From Klenkia terrae (lineage in GTDB: Bacteria; Actinomycetota; Actinomycetes; Mycobacteriales; Geodermatophilaceae), in contig NZ_UEXK01000004.1 of the NCBI RefSeq assembly GCF_900491935.1, positions 160,286 to 224,285 of the forward strand: a stretch of DNA of 64,000 bases. The letters run 5' to 3'. Position numbers and translations under genes: made by a program. Numbering within the stretch: the stretch's first letter is position 1; every line of letters begins with the position of its first letter. The notes under the pieces were generated by a model. It was not told the origin of the DNA. It made no database searches and saw only the letters and a program-made list of their open reading frames with translations. Shown piece after piece: positions 38,953 to 47,733 of the stretch.

Positions 38953-39511
38953 GGGAGCGTCTCCGACACCGCTGCGGAGCCCACTGGGCCCGACCGGTCG
39001 CCGGGGGGGCAGCGTCACCGACGGCGGGCTGCCCCGGCGGGCCGCCCTGCCGCCCACCGGCCCGACCGGGGTGCGCCCGGCGACCCTTACCGGACGGCGC
39101 ACTGCGTGGGCCTGCCGCTGCTGTCCACCGACAAGGCCGCCTGGCGCGGCGCCCCGCTCATCACAGGCGCCGACCGGGCCGACGTCGAGCGGCAGGGTCG
39201 GGGTCAGGAGCTGCGCCGGGTGCGGGGCGAACACGCCCGCACCCGGGAGGTCACCCCTCAGGACGTCCCCGACTTCCTTCGCACCCGCCGCGTATCCGCG
39301 TGCCGCTGACCTCCGCGGGGCGGACGACCCTGGCGTCGACCCCCCGGTATCGGTGCCGGCCGGCTCGCCACCGGTGCGCGCGGAGGGCAGGGCATCGCCG
39401 CGCCCCTGCCCCGCGCGGACAGCTCCACCCAGCCCTGATCACAACTCCCCGCAGTTGACGCACTACCCATCTGACCTGCTCGTTTGCCTAGCCGGGTGGA
39501 GAGCGAGGCGG
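38953..39511. other. 559-nt stretch with no supported gene
   Basis: No open frame here has a recognisable domain, start and RBS. A plus-strand fragment (about 39100-39300) reads VGLPLLSTDKAAWRGAPLI, faintly like the end of a PIN domain, but it is too short and lacks catalytic acids. The last 80 nt before 39511 are less GC-rich and lead into the HNH gene promoter. Confidence 0.5.
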
Positions 39512-39533
39512 TATGATTCGATCAGGTGTTCGG
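39512..39533 (+). promoter_or_regulatory. -10 box and SOS-box-like operator of the HNH gene
   Basis: TATGAT at 39512-39517 is a good -10 box. It is immediately followed by TCGATCAGGTGTTCGG (39518-39533), which matches 10 of 12 fixed positions of the actinobacterial LexA site TCGAAC-N4-GTTCGA. A repressor bound here would cover the transcription start. DNA-damage control of DUF222-HNH (13E12) genes is known from mycobacteria, as I recall it. Confidence 0.6.
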
Positions 39534-39554
39534 AGCGTGAGAGGAGGTCGGTAA

Positions 39555-40991
39555 GTGGGTCTGGACTCCGGCACACCGCCGCGCACGACGCCCTCGGGGT
39601 GGGTGCCCGAGGCGTTGCCGCCCGGTGCGCTCGGGGCCGACCGAGCACCGGCCAGCTCCTCGGTGGCGGCAGCCCGGCGACTGCCCGAACCCCCACCGGA
39701 CGACGTCGCCGCGGTGATCGACGCACTGCTGACAGCCGTCGATGCCGAGCTGAGCAGCGCGACGTCGGCGCAGCTGCTGGACCGTGCCCGCGGACTGGCC
39801 AGGGCGCAGAACCTGATCACCACCGAGCTCGCACGGGTCGTCGCCCACGCCGAGACCCACGAAGCCGCCTCCGCAGACGGCCTGACCGGCATGCGGCCCT
39901 GGCTGCGCGGACACGTCGGAGCCACCGGCCCGGAGGCCGCGGCGGTGCTGGCCGCAGGTCGGGTGCTGGAGCGGATGCCGGTCCTGGCCGCTGCAGCCGC
40001 CGAGGGCGCAGTCAGCCACGGCCAGCTCGGCGTCATCGGGCGGATCCTCACCGCCGACGTCTGGGCCACCGGTGAGGCCGCCGGGATGGACATGACCGCC
40101 GCCGACCAGGCCGTCACCGACACGATCACCGGCGACCACCCCCGCACCCTGACCCAGGTGTGCCAGCGGATCGCCGACCTCATCGACCCCGACGGCCCCG
40201 CACCCGCCGACCCCACCGCCGGCCGGTTCCTGCGGATCACCCGCCGGGCCGACGGGTCCCGCACCATCCGCGGATCCCTCGACGCCGCCGGCGGGGAGAA
40301 GGCCGAAGCCGCCCTCGAGTCGATCGCTGCATCCAGCCGCTGCGACGGTGACCTTCGCACGTCCGAGCAGCGGTCAGCCGACGCCCTCGTGCAGCTCGCC
40401 GACCTGCAGCTGGCCGCGGGGAACCTGCCGGTGCTGCGCAAGGTCAAGCCCCAGCTCACCGCCCTCATCCAGCTCGAGGACCTCGCTGACCCCACCGGCG
40501 TCGCCGCCGCGACCAAGCTCGGGTCGGGAGCGACCGCCTCATCCCTGGTCGCCCGCCAAGCCGCCTGCGACGCCGACATCGCCCGCATCGTCCTGGGCCC
40601 CGACTCCCTCCCCCTGGACGTCGGCCGAGCTCAGCGCCTGGTCCCGGCCCACATCCGCCGAGCCGCGGAAGTCCGCGACGGCGGCTGCGTCTTCACCGGC
40701 TGCCACGCCCCCGCCTGGTGGTGCGACGCCCACCACCTCGTCCACTGGATCGACGGCGGCGACACCTCGCTCGACAACACCGCTCTGCTCTGCGAACGCC
40801 ACCACACCCAGGTCCACCACGGCTTCGCGCTCAGCTGGGACCCGGGCACGGGCCGATGGCGCACCCATCGCCCCGACGGCACCGAGATCCTGACCGGGCC
40901 GCTCACCGACACCCGCGGCGACCCGCTCCCCGACCTGCACACCGCCGACCCACCCCTGTTCCCGCCACCGAGCTGGCCCGGGGCAGGCTGA
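39555..40991 (+). CDS. DUF222 / HNH endonuclease (13E12-repeat family)
   Basis: The 478-aa protein has an N-terminal DUF222 helical domain (about residues 45-330, with GMRPWLRGHVGAT and AVSHGQLGVI) and a C-terminal HNH nuclease. The HNH core reads CVFTGCHAPAWWCDAHHLVHW, then GGDTSLDNTALLCERHHTQVHH, with all Cys/His/Asn positions present. Such genes occur in many divergent copies in actinobacteria and are suspected mobile or selfish elements. The GTG has GAGGAGG (39541-39547) 7 nt upstream. The gene separates priA from hisH. Confidence 0.92.
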   Translation: MGLDSGTPPRTTPSGWVPEALPPGALGADRAPASSSVAAARRLPEPPPDDVAAVIDALLTAVDAELSSATSAQLLDRARGLARAQNLITTELARVVAHAETHEAASADGLTGMRPWLRGHVGATGPEAAAVLAAGRVLERMPVLAAAAAEGAVSHGQLGVIGRILTADVWATGEAAGMDMTAADQAVTDTITGDHPRTLTQVCQRIADLIDPDGPAPADPTAGRFLRITRRADGSRTIRGSLDAAGGEKAEAALESIAASSRCDGDLRTSEQRSADALVQLADLQLAAGNLPVLRKVKPQLTALIQLEDLADPTGVAAATKLGSGATASSLVARQAACDADIARIVLGPDSLPLDVGRAQRLVPAHIRRAAEVRDGGCVFTGCHAPAWWCDAHHLVHWIDGGDTSLDNTALLCERHHTQVHHGFALSWDPGTGRWRTHRPDGTEILTGPLTDTRGDPLPDLHTADPPLFPPPSWPGAG

Positions 40992-40996
40992 GCCGC

Positions 40997-41614
40997 ATGG
41001 AGTTCGCGGAGGTGCTGCGCCGGCGGCGGATGGTGCGCGACTACGACCCCGACCGGCCGGTGCCGGGCGAGGTCCGGGAGCGGCTGCTGGCGCACGCCCT
41101 GCGCGCACCGTCGGCCGGGTTCAGCCAGGGCTGGGCGTTCCTGGTGCTCGAGTCCCCCGAGGAGCGCGACGCCTTCTGGACGGCGACCACCGGCGACGGC
41201 GCCCCCGACGGCTGGCTCACCCGGATGCGCCGCGCCCCGCTGCTGGTCGTGCCGTTCAGCCACAAGGCCGCCTACCTGGACCGGTACGCCGAGCCCGACA
41301 AGGGCTGGACCGACCGCGACGAGGCCCGGTGGCCGGTGCCCTACTGGGACGTCGACACCGGCATGGCATCGCTGATGATGCTGCTCACCGCCGTGGACGA
41401 GGGCTTGGGCGCCTGTTTTTTCGGCGTGCCCCCCGGGCGGGTGGCGGGGCTGCGCGCGGCGTTCGGCGCCCCCGGGGCGTACACGCCGATCGGCTGCGTC
41501 TCGGTCGGCTCCCCGGGTACCGAGGACCGCCGCTCGCCGTCGCTGCGCCGGGGCCGGCGCGGGGTGGACGAGGTCGTGCACCGCGGCCGCTGGGGCGGCA
41601 CCGGCGCACACTGA
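40997..41614 (+). CDS. Nitroreductase-family protein
   Basis: The 205-aa flavoprotein starts with the nitroreductase signature MEFAEVLRRRRMVRDYDPDRPV, whose Arg residues bind FMN phosphate. LAHALRAPSAGFSQGWAFLVLE and GLGACFFGVPPG are the other FMN-contact segments. The substrate is unknown. It lies 5 nt after the HNH gene and 4 nt before the molybdopterin gene, so the three may be cotranscribed. Confidence 0.9.
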   Translation: MEFAEVLRRRRMVRDYDPDRPVPGEVRERLLAHALRAPSAGFSQGWAFLVLESPEERDAFWTATTGDGAPDGWLTRMRRAPLLVVPFSHKAAYLDRYAEPDKGWTDRDEARWPVPYWDVDTGMASLMMLLTAVDEGLGACFFGVPPGRVAGLRAAFGAPGAYTPIGCVSVGSPGTEDRRSPSLRRGRRGVDEVVHRGRWGGTGAH

Positions 41615-41618
41615 GCCC

Positions 41619-42683
41619 GTGGTCGCGCCCCGAGGTCTGCAGCGCGCCGGACGACGGTCCAACCTGGCCCTGCTCGGGCTGCTGCTGGTCGCCGGCGGCA
41701 CCGGGGTGCTGGGCTTCGCCGTCGGCACCCCGACCGCCGGGCGGGTGGTCGCGGTGGCGCACGGCGCGGCCGGGCTCGGCCTGCTGCTGCTCGTGCCGTG
41801 GAAGACCGTCGTCGTCCGGCGGGCCCGGAGCAAACCGCCAGCACTGCGCGCGCCCTCGGCGGCCTACTGGCTCACCGGCCTGGTAGCCGTCTGCGTGGTC
41901 AGCGGGGTGCTGCACGCCGCCGGGGCCGCCGGCATCTGGGCGACGTCGGGCACCCCGATCGCCGCGCTGCAGGTGCACGTGGGCACCGCCATCGGCGTCG
42001 TCGTCGTCCTGGTCGCGCACGTCTGGGGCCGGCACCAGCGACCGCGGCCGGTCGACCTCAGCCGGCGCACGCTCCTGGGTGCCGGCGCGCTGGCCGGCGG
42101 GTCCTACGTGCTGTGGACGGCGACCGAGGGCATCTGGCGGCTGACCGGCGTGCCCGGCGCGACCCGCAGCGGCACCGGGTCCTACCAGCGCGGCACCGAC
42201 GACCCCCCGGCCATGCCCGTCACCCAGTGGGCGTCGGACACCGTCCCGGAGTCCACGGCCACCGAGGTCCGGCTGACCGGAGGCGGCCGCACCGTCGCCG
42301 TCCCGGTGGACGACCTGGACCGCGGGGACACCGTGCGGGCCACGCTGGACTGCACCGGCGGCTGGTACGCCGAGCAGGACTGGCGCGGGACCACGCTGCA
42401 CCGCCTGGTCACCGAGCAGCTCGGCGAGGGCATGCTCGACGACGACGGGCACTGCATCCGGCTCACATCGGTGACCGGCTTCTCCCGCCGGATCCCGGTC
42501 CGCGACGCCCGGACGACCCTGCTGGCCACCCACGCCGCCGGGCGACCGCTGTCCTCCGGGCACGGGGCACCGGCCCGGCTGGTCGCACCCGGACGGCGCG
42601 GCGTCTGGTGGGTGAAGTGGGTGGACCGGGTCGAGGTGCTGGACTCCCCGTGGTGGCTGCAGCCCCCGTTCCCGCTGCAGTAG
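41619..42683 (+). CDS. Cytochrome b-like membrane domain fused to a sulfite-oxidase-type molybdopterin domain
   Basis: The 354-aa protein has four membrane helices (about residues 14-137). Histidines at 48, 99, 120 and 134 lie in or at the ends of these helices and could ligate haem, like a small cytochrome b. A twin-arginine-like stretch SRRTLLGAGALAGG (148-161) starts a further helix. Residues about 205-345 are a sulfite-oxidase-type Moco domain with the metal-ligand Cys245 in LDCTGGWYAEQDWRG. The fusion suggests electron passage from the external molybdenum centre into the membrane. The substrate is unknown. The end is 3 nt from the convergent hisH. Confidence 0.85.
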   Translation: MVAPRGLQRAGRRSNLALLGLLLVAGGTGVLGFAVGTPTAGRVVAVAHGAAGLGLLLLVPWKTVVVRRARSKPPALRAPSAAYWLTGLVAVCVVSGVLHAAGAAGIWATSGTPIAALQVHVGTAIGVVVVLVAHVWGRHQRPRPVDLSRRTLLGAGALAGGSYVLWTATEGIWRLTGVPGATRSGTGSYQRGTDDPPAMPVTQWASDTVPESTATEVRLTGGGRTVAVPVDDLDRGDTVRATLDCTGGWYAEQDWRGTTLHRLVTEQLGEGMLDDDGHCIRLTSVTGFSRRIPVRDARTTLLATHAAGRPLSSGHGAPARLVAPGRRGVWWVKWVDRVEVLDSPWWLQPPFPLQ

Positions 42684-42686
42684 GGC

Positions 42687-43322
42687 TCAGCCCAGCGTCT
42701 GCAGCCAGTTGGTGAGCAGCGCGGCACCGGCGTCCCCGGACTTCTCCGGGTGGAACTGGGTGGCGGTCAGCGCGCCGTTCTCCACCGCGGCGACGAACCG
42801 GTCGCCGTGCTCGACCCAGGTCACCGCAGGCGGCTTCAGCGGACCGGTGTCCTCGCGGCCCAGCGGGAAGTCGCGCACGCCGTACGAGTGCACGAAGTAG
42901 AAGCGCTCGTCCTCGATGCCGGCGAACAGCGTCGAGCCCTCGGCCACCTGCACGGTATTCCAGCCCATGTGCGGCAGCACCGGGGCGCGCAGCTCCTCCA
43001 CGACGCCGGGCCACTCGGCGCAGCCCGCGGCGTCGTAGCCGTGCTCGATGCCGCGGTCGAAGAGGATCTGCATGCCCACGCAGATGCCCAGCACCGGCCG
43101 GCCGCCGGCCAGCCGCTTGCCGATCAGCTTGGGGCCGTCGACGGCCCGCAGGCCGGCCATGCAGGCGGCGAAGGCGCCGACACCGGGGACGACGAGGCCG
43201 TCGGCCTCCAGCGCGACGTGCGGGTCGGCGGTCACCGTCACCTCGGCGCCCACCCGGGCCACCGCGCGCTCGACCGAGCGCAGGTTGCCCGATCCGTAGT
43301 CCAGGACGACGACGTTCTTCAC
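42687..43322 (-). CDS. hisH: Imidazole glycerol phosphate synthase, glutaminase subunit
   Basis: HisH supplies ammonia to HisF. The 211-aa class I amidotransferase has [14 protein letters not shown], the nucleophile Cys in [11 protein letters not shown] and the His/Glu pair in [18 protein letters not shown] and FYFVHSYGV are also typical. It is cut off from hisB and priA by opposite-strand genes. It has its own -10 box, TAGCGT, 7 nt before the GTG. Confidence 0.96.
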   Translation of the reverse strand: MKNVVVLDYGSGNLRSVERAVARVGAEVTVTADPHVALEADGLVVPGVGAFAACMAGLRAVDGPKLIGKRLAGGRPVLGICVGMQILFDRGIEHGYDAAGCAEWPGVVEELRAPVLPHMGWNTVQVAEGSTLFAGIEDERFYFVHSYGVRDFPLGREDTGPLKPPAVTWVEHGDRFVAAVENGALTATQFHPEKSGDAGAALLTNWLQTLG

Positions 43323-43329
43323 CCGCCCA

Positions 43330-43335
43330 ACGCTA
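43330..43335 (-). promoter_or_regulatory. hisH -10 box (leaderless)
   Basis: TAGCGT on the minus strand is 7 nt before the GTG at 43322, so hisH is probably transcribed alone. Confidence 0.5.
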
Positions 43336-43360
43336 CCCACGCCCCGCCACCGGACGGCGG

Positions 43361-43904
43361 TCACCGCCAGGGCAGCACCGTGAGCTCGGGCCACTGCGCC
43401 TGCCAGCGCGCCGCCTTGGCCTCGTACACGTGCCGCGGTGCCAGGACCGGGTTCGGCCGGACCACCAGGCCGAACAGGTCGTCGAAGCCGTGCGGTGCGT
43501 AGACCTCCCCGGTCCGCACCGACACCCCCACGCAGCAGCAGACCGCCGCGAAGTGGTCGACGGCGTCCCGGCAGTCGGTGAAAGGTCGTGGGGCCGGGGA
43601 GCCGAAGTGCTCGGCGTACCAGAGGTGCACCCGGGCCTCGTTGCGCACCTCCACCGGTACCGGGGCGTCGGCGAACACCTCCCCGGCCCGTCGGATGACG
43701 ACGTCCTCGGCCTCCCAGGACAGCAGAAGGACCCTCGTGCCCCCCACCACTCGCAGGCTCGCGGCGGGCCCCTGCACGAGGGCCGAACAGAACCCCGGCG
43801 GTCAGCCACGCGTCCGGGAGCTCCAGCTCCCCCGCCCGGTCCAGCACCCCGGACACGGTGGGGTCGGCGAGCACCAGCTCGAGGAAGCGTCGTTCGTCAC
43901 CCAT
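43361..43904 (-). pseudogene. Broken nucleotidyltransferase-family gene
   Basis: The first part ([20 protein letters not shown] ... [12 protein letters not shown]) and the last part ([18 protein letters not shown] ... [20 protein letters not shown]) match a known nucleotidyltransferase-fold family. They lie in different frames. The expected segment of about 29 residues between them, which should carry the VWN and acidic DxDxFYFD motifs, is replaced by 64 nt of unrelated GC-rich sequence. A 9-bp inverted repeat (CCCTCGTGC/GCACGAGGG) lies inside it. Loss of catalytic acids and frame argue for a decayed gene. Confidence 0.75.
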
Positions 43905-43928
43905 GCCGACTCTCCCCTCACGTCAGGG

Positions 43929-43934
43929 TAGGTT
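43929..43934 (+). promoter_or_regulatory. Candidate -10 box of the SulP gene
   Basis: TAGGTT lies about 65 nt upstream of the ATG at 44000. The same hexamer is used upstream of the binding-protein gene. No -35 box is clear. Confidence 0.4.
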
Positions 43935-43999
43935 CGGCGACGGTGCGGCCCCGCGACCGCGCGGTGCGGCCGGCCTCCCCCTGACCCGAGAACGGTGCC

Positions 44000-45484
44000 A
44001 TGACGTCTGCCCTGCTCCCCCGCACGACCCCCGACTGGGTCGCCGCCGTGAAGGACCCCCGCCGGCTGCGGGTCGAGGTGCTCGCCGGTCTCGTCGTCGC
44101 CCTGGCACTGATCCCCGAGGCGATCAGCTTCTCGATCATCGCCGGCGTCGACCCGCGGGTCGGCCTGTTCGCCAGCTTCACCATGGCGGTCACCATCGCC
44201 GTCGTCGGCGGGCGACCGGCGATGATCTCGGCCGCCACCGGCGCCGTCGCCCTGGTCATCGCGCCGCTGGTGGCCGACCACGGCCTGCCCTACCTGATCG
44301 CCGCCGTGCTGCTCGGCGGCGTGCTGCAGATCGCCCTGGGCCTGCTCGGGGTCGCCCGGTTGATGCGCTTCGTGCCGCGCAGCGTGATGGTCGGCTTCGT
44401 CAACGCCCTGGCCATCCTGATCTTCGCCGCGCAGGTGCCGCAGCTGGTCGACGTCCCCTGGCTGGTGTACCCGATGGCCGCGGTCGGCCTGCTGATCATC
44501 TTCGGCCTGCCCCGGCTGACCACCGCCGTCCCCGCGCCGCTGGTGGCGATCGTGGTGCTGACCGCCACCGCGGTGGCCGCGGGCATCGACGTGCCCACCG
44601 TCGGCGACCAGGGCGCCCTGCCCGACAGCCTGCCCGCGCTGCTGCTGCCCGACGTGCCGTACACCCTGGAGACGCTGCAGATCGTCTTCCCCTACGCCCT
44701 GGGGCTCGCCGTCGTGGGCCTGCTCGAGTCGCTGATGACCGCGACCCTGGTCGACGACCTCACCGACACCCGGTCGTCGAAGACCCGGGAGTCCGTGGGC
44801 CAGGGCGTGGCCAACCTGGTCACCGGCGCCTTCGGCGGCATGGGCGGCTGCGCCATGATCGGCCAGACCATGATCAACGTGCGGTCGGGAGCGCGCACCC
44901 GGGTGTCCGCCTTCCTGGCCGGGGTCTTCCTGCTCGTGCTGGTCGTGGTGCTCGGCGACGTGGTGGCCGTCATCCCGATGGCGGCGCTGGTCGCGGTGAT
45001 GGTCTTCGTCTCGATCGCGACCTTCGACTGGCACTCCCTGCGCACCCTGCGCCGCATGCCGCGCAGCGAGAGCGCGGTGATGCTGGTGACCGTGGCGGTC
45101 GTGGTGGCCACCGACAACCTGGCCATCGGCGTCGGGGTCGGCGTCCTCACCGCCTGCGTGCTCTTCGCCCGCCGGGTGGCGCACCTGGTCACCGTGACGC
45201 CCGGTCCGGTCGAGGACGGCGTGCGCACCTACACGGTCAGCGGGGCGCTGTTCTTCGCCTCCAGCAACGACCTGGTCGGCCGGTTCGACTACGCCGGCGA
45301 CCCCGCGCGGGTGGTGGTGGACCTGTCGGCGGCCCAGGTGTGGGACGCCTCCAGCGTCGCGGCGCTGGACGCCGTCGAGCACCGCTACGCCGCCCGCGGC
45401 ACCACCGTCGAGCTGGTCGGGCTCACCGGCGACGCCGGGCACTGGCACCGCCGGCTGGCCGGCCAGCTGGGCGCGGGGCACTGA
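44000..45484 (+). CDS. SulP-family anion transporter with STAS domain
   Basis: The 494-aa protein has a SulP/SLC26 membrane domain of 10-12 helices (AGLVVALALIPEAISFSIIAG; ATGAVALVIAPLV; GGMGGCAMIGQTMINVRSGA) and a short C-terminal STAS domain (VVVDLSAAQVWDASSVAALDA). Substrates in this family include sulfate, bicarbonate and carboxylates. The stop overlaps the ATG of the MerR gene by one base (TGATG), so the regulator may control the transporter. Confidence 0.92.
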   Translation: MTSALLPRTTPDWVAAVKDPRRLRVEVLAGLVVALALIPEAISFSIIAGVDPRVGLFASFTMAVTIAVVGGRPAMISAATGAVALVIAPLVADHGLPYLIAAVLLGGVLQIALGLLGVARLMRFVPRSVMVGFVNALAILIFAAQVPQLVDVPWLVYPMAAVGLLIIFGLPRLTTAVPAPLVAIVVLTATAVAAGIDVPTVGDQGALPDSLPALLLPDVPYTLETLQIVFPYALGLAVVGLLESLMTATLVDDLTDTRSSKTRESVGQGVANLVTGAFGGMGGCAMIGQTMINVRSGARTRVSAFLAGVFLLVLVVVLGDVVAVIPMAALVAVMVFVSIATFDWHSLRTLRRMPRSESAVMLVTVAVVVATDNLAIGVGVGVLTACVLFARRVAHLVTVTPGPVEDGVRTYTVSGALFFASSNDLVGRFDYAGDPARVVVDLSAAQVWDASSVAALDAVEHRYAARGTTVELVGLTGDAGHWHRRLAGQLGAGH

Positions 45485-45828
45485 TGGGCCACGGCATGCT
45501 GCAGATCGGCGAGGTGGCCGACCGGATCGGTCTGTCGCTGCGGACCATCCGGTACTACGAGGAGGTCGGCCTCGCCGTCCCCTCGGCGCGCTCGGAGGGC
45601 GGCTTCCGGCTCTACACCGAGGACGACGTCGAGCGGCTGCGGGTGATCATGCAGATGAAGCCGCTGGGCTTCTCCCTGGAGGAGATGCGCGAGCTGCTGC
45701 AGGTCCTGGACGACGGCGGCCCGGCCGACCGGCTGGCGCACTACCGGCAGGCGGCGGCCGAGCGGGTGGCCGGGCTGCGCGACCGGCTGGCGACCGCGGA
45801 GGCGTTCGCCGACCGGCTCAGGACCTGA
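45484..45828 (+). CDS. MerR-family transcriptional regulator
   Basis: The 114-aa protein has the MerR winged helix-turn-helix LQIGEVADRIGLSLRTIRYYEEVGL, then the wing SEGGFRLYTEDDVERL and a short dimerisation helix. No cysteine cluster for metals is present and the effector region is very small, so the signal is unclear. It is translationally coupled to the SulP gene. Confidence 0.92.
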   Translation: MGHGMLQIGEVADRIGLSLRTIRYYEEVGLAVPSARSEGGFRLYTEDDVERLRVIMQMKPLGFSLEEMRELLQVLDDGGPADRLAHYRQAAAERVAGLRDRLATAEAFADRLRT

Positions 45829-45840
45829 GCAGGGCCCGGC

Positions 45841-46014
45841 TCAGAAGCGCAGGACGCCCGAGGCGATGGCCAGGGCGGCGGCCAGCACCAGGACGCCGGT
45901 GAACACCAGCTGCCCGGTCGTCCGGCCCTTGACCGGGTCGTCGGCGCGGAAGATCGAGTAGGCGCCGCCGAGCAGGAAGAGCCCGATCGCGATGAGCCCC
46001 GAGGCGAAACCCAC
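45841..46014 (-). CDS. Small his-operon membrane protein, 57 aa
   Basis: A GTG at 46014, 3 nt after the hisB stop, opens a 57-codon frame ending at TGA 45841-45843. The product has two hydrophobic helices (about residues 2-20 and 36-56) around a charged turn, RADDPVKGRTTGQ. Small membrane proteins occur next to hisB in other actinobacterial his operons (remembered, not searched). Function unknown. Confidence 0.7.
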   Translation of the reverse strand: MGFASGLIAIGLFLLGGAYSIFRADDPVKGRTTGQLVFTGVLVLAAALAIASGVLRF

Positions 46015-46017
46015 CGG

Positions 46018-46614
46018 TTACAGCGCGCCCTTGGTCGAGGGCACGTCGGTGACCCGGGGGTCCAGCGCGACGGCGGTGCGCAGCGCGCGGGCCAGGGCCT
46101 TGAACTGGCCCTCGACGATGTGGTGGGCGTCCCGGCCGGCGTAGAGCACCCGGACGTGCAGGGAGATGCGGGCGTTGAACGCGAAGCTCTCCAGCACGTG
46201 CTTGGTCAGCGAGGTCGGGTAGTCCGGCCCGATCATCGGGGTCATGCCCTCGGGCTCGGCGTGCACGAAGTACGGCCGGCCGGACAGGTCGACGGCGGCC
46301 TGCACCAGCACCTCGTCCATCGGGATGGTCGCGTCGCCGTAGCGGGTGATGCCGCGCTTGTCGCCGAGGGCCTCCGCGAACGCCACGCCCAGGGCGATGG
46401 CGACGTCCTCGACGGTGTGGTGGGCGTCGATGTGCAGGTCGCCGTCGGCCTGCACCCGCAGGTCGATGCCGCTGTGCTTGCTCAGCGCGGTGAGCATGTG
46501 GTCGTAGAACCCGACCCCGGTGGCGATGGAGCTGGTGCCGGTGCCGTCGAGGTCGACCTCGACGACCAGCTTCGTCTCTTTGGTGGTGCGCTCGACGCGG
46601 GCGGTGCGGCTCAT
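46018..46614 (-). CDS. hisB: Imidazoleglycerol-phosphate dehydratase
   Basis: HisB dehydrates IGP to imidazole acetol phosphate. The 198-aa protein has the metal-binding repeats [16 protein letters not shown] and [19 protein letters not shown], and [17 protein letters not shown]. It is the monofunctional bacterial form without a phosphatase domain. The ATG at 46614 is preferred over 46623, because GGGAGG then has a 9-nt spacing. Confidence 0.96.
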   Translation of the reverse strand: MSRTARVERTTKETKLVVEVDLDGTGTSSIATGVGFYDHMLTALSKHSGIDLRVQADGDLHIDAHHTVEDVAIALGVAFAEALGDKRGITRYGDATIPMDEVLVQAAVDLSGRPYFVHAEPEGMTPMIGPDYPTSLTKHVLESFAFNARISLHVRVLYAGRDAHHIVEGQFKALARALRTAVALDPRVTDVPSTKGAL

Positions 46615-46647
46615 GGTGGTCATCCTCCCAGGCCCTCGGCCGACAGC

Positions 46648-47733
46648 TCAGCCCACCTGGTCGACGGCCTCACCCAGGGCGGTGAGGAAGGCGTCGGTCT
46701 CCGCCGGGGTGCCCGCGGTCACCCGCAGCCAGCCGGGCAGCCCGACGTCGCGGACCAGCACGCCCCGGTCCAGCAGGGCCTGCCAGACCGCCGGGGCGTC
46801 GGCGAAGCCGCCGAACAGGACGAAGTTGGCGTCGCTGGGCACGCTGGTCAGCCCGAGGCCGGGCATCGCGGCGACGATCCGGTCGCGCTCGTGCGTGACG
46901 GCGTCCACGGTGGCCAGCAGGGCCTCGGTGTGCGCCAGCGCGGTGCGGGCGGCGGCCTGCGTGAGGCTGGACAGGTGGTAGGGCAGCCGGACCAGCTGCA
47001 GCGCGTCGACCACGGCCGGGTCGGCGGCCAGGTACCCCAGCCGCAGCCCGGCCATCCCGAACGCCTTGCTCATCGTGCGGCTGACCACCAGCCGCGGCCG
47101 GCCGGCGAGCAGGGTCAGCGCGGACGGCGTGCCCGGGCGGGCGAACTCGGCGTAGGCCTCGTCGACCACGACCACGCCCTCGGTCGCCTCGTACAGCGCG
47201 GTGACCGTGGCCAGGTCGACCGCCGTCCCGGTGGGGTTGTTCGGGCTGGTGACGAAGACGACGTCCGGGCGCAGCTCGCGCACCTGTGCGACCGCGGCCT
47301 CGGGGTCGATGGTGAAGTCCGCCCGCCGGTGGCCGTCGACGAAGGTGCCGCCGGTGGCCGCGGTGATCAGCGGGTGCATCGAGTAGGACGGCGTGAAGCC
47401 CAGCGCGGTGCGCCCGGCGCCGGCGAACAGCTGGCTGAGCTGCTGCAGGATCTCGTTGGACCCGTTGGCCGCCCACACCTGCGCAGGCGTCACCGCGGTG
47501 CCCGACCGGGAGAGGAACGCGGCCAGGTCGGTGCGCAGCGCCACGGCGTCCCGGTCGGGGTACCGGTTGAGGTCCAGCGCCGCCGCGCCGAGCGCCGCGC
47601 CGAGGTCGGCGAGCAGCGCGTCGGGCAGCGGGTACGGGTTCTCGTTGGTGTTCAGCCGGTGCGCGGCGGGCACCTGCGGCGCGCCGTACGGCGACCGCCC
47701 CTCGAACTCCGGCCGGACGGGCAGCCCGGTCAC
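46648..47733 (-). CDS. hisC: Histidinol-phosphate aminotransferase
   Basis: The 361-aa PLP aminotransferase converts imidazole acetol phosphate to histidinol phosphate. [12 protein letters not shown] is the substrate-binding start, and SPNNPTGT and VVDEAYAEF bind PLP. The Schiff-base lysine lies in [17 protein letters not shown]. The GTG start overlaps the hisD stop (GTGA). Confidence 0.95.
   Translation of the reverse strand: MTGLPVRPEFEGRSPYGAPQVPAAHRLNTNENPYPLPDALLADLGAALGAAALDLNRYPDRDAVALRTDLAAFLSRSGTAVTPAQVWAANGSNEILQQLSQLFAGAGRTALGFTPSYSMHPLITAATGGTFVDGHRRADFTIDPEAAVAQVRELRPDVVFVTSPNNPTGTAVDLATVTALYEATEGVVVVDEAYAEFARPGTPSALTLLAGRPRLVVSRTMSKAFGMAGLRLGYLAADPAVVDALQLVRLPYHLSSLTQAAARTALAHTEALLATVDAVTHERDRIVAAMPGLGLTSVPSDANFVLFGGFADAPAVWQALLDRGVLVRDVGLPGWLRVTAGTPAETDAFLTALGEAVDQVG

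Noticed and set aside
39100-39309. PIN-domain toxin remnant before the HNH gene
   Set aside because: Only one PIN-like phrase (VGLPLLSTDK) is visible, without catalytic acids or a start with RBS.
43732-43790. Second micro-inversion restoring the nucleotidyltransferase gene
   Set aside because: Flipping the sequence between the 9-bp repeats by eye did not restore the VWN/DxDxFYF segment in any frame, and the gap is 23 nt shorter than expected, so deletion and decay fit better.
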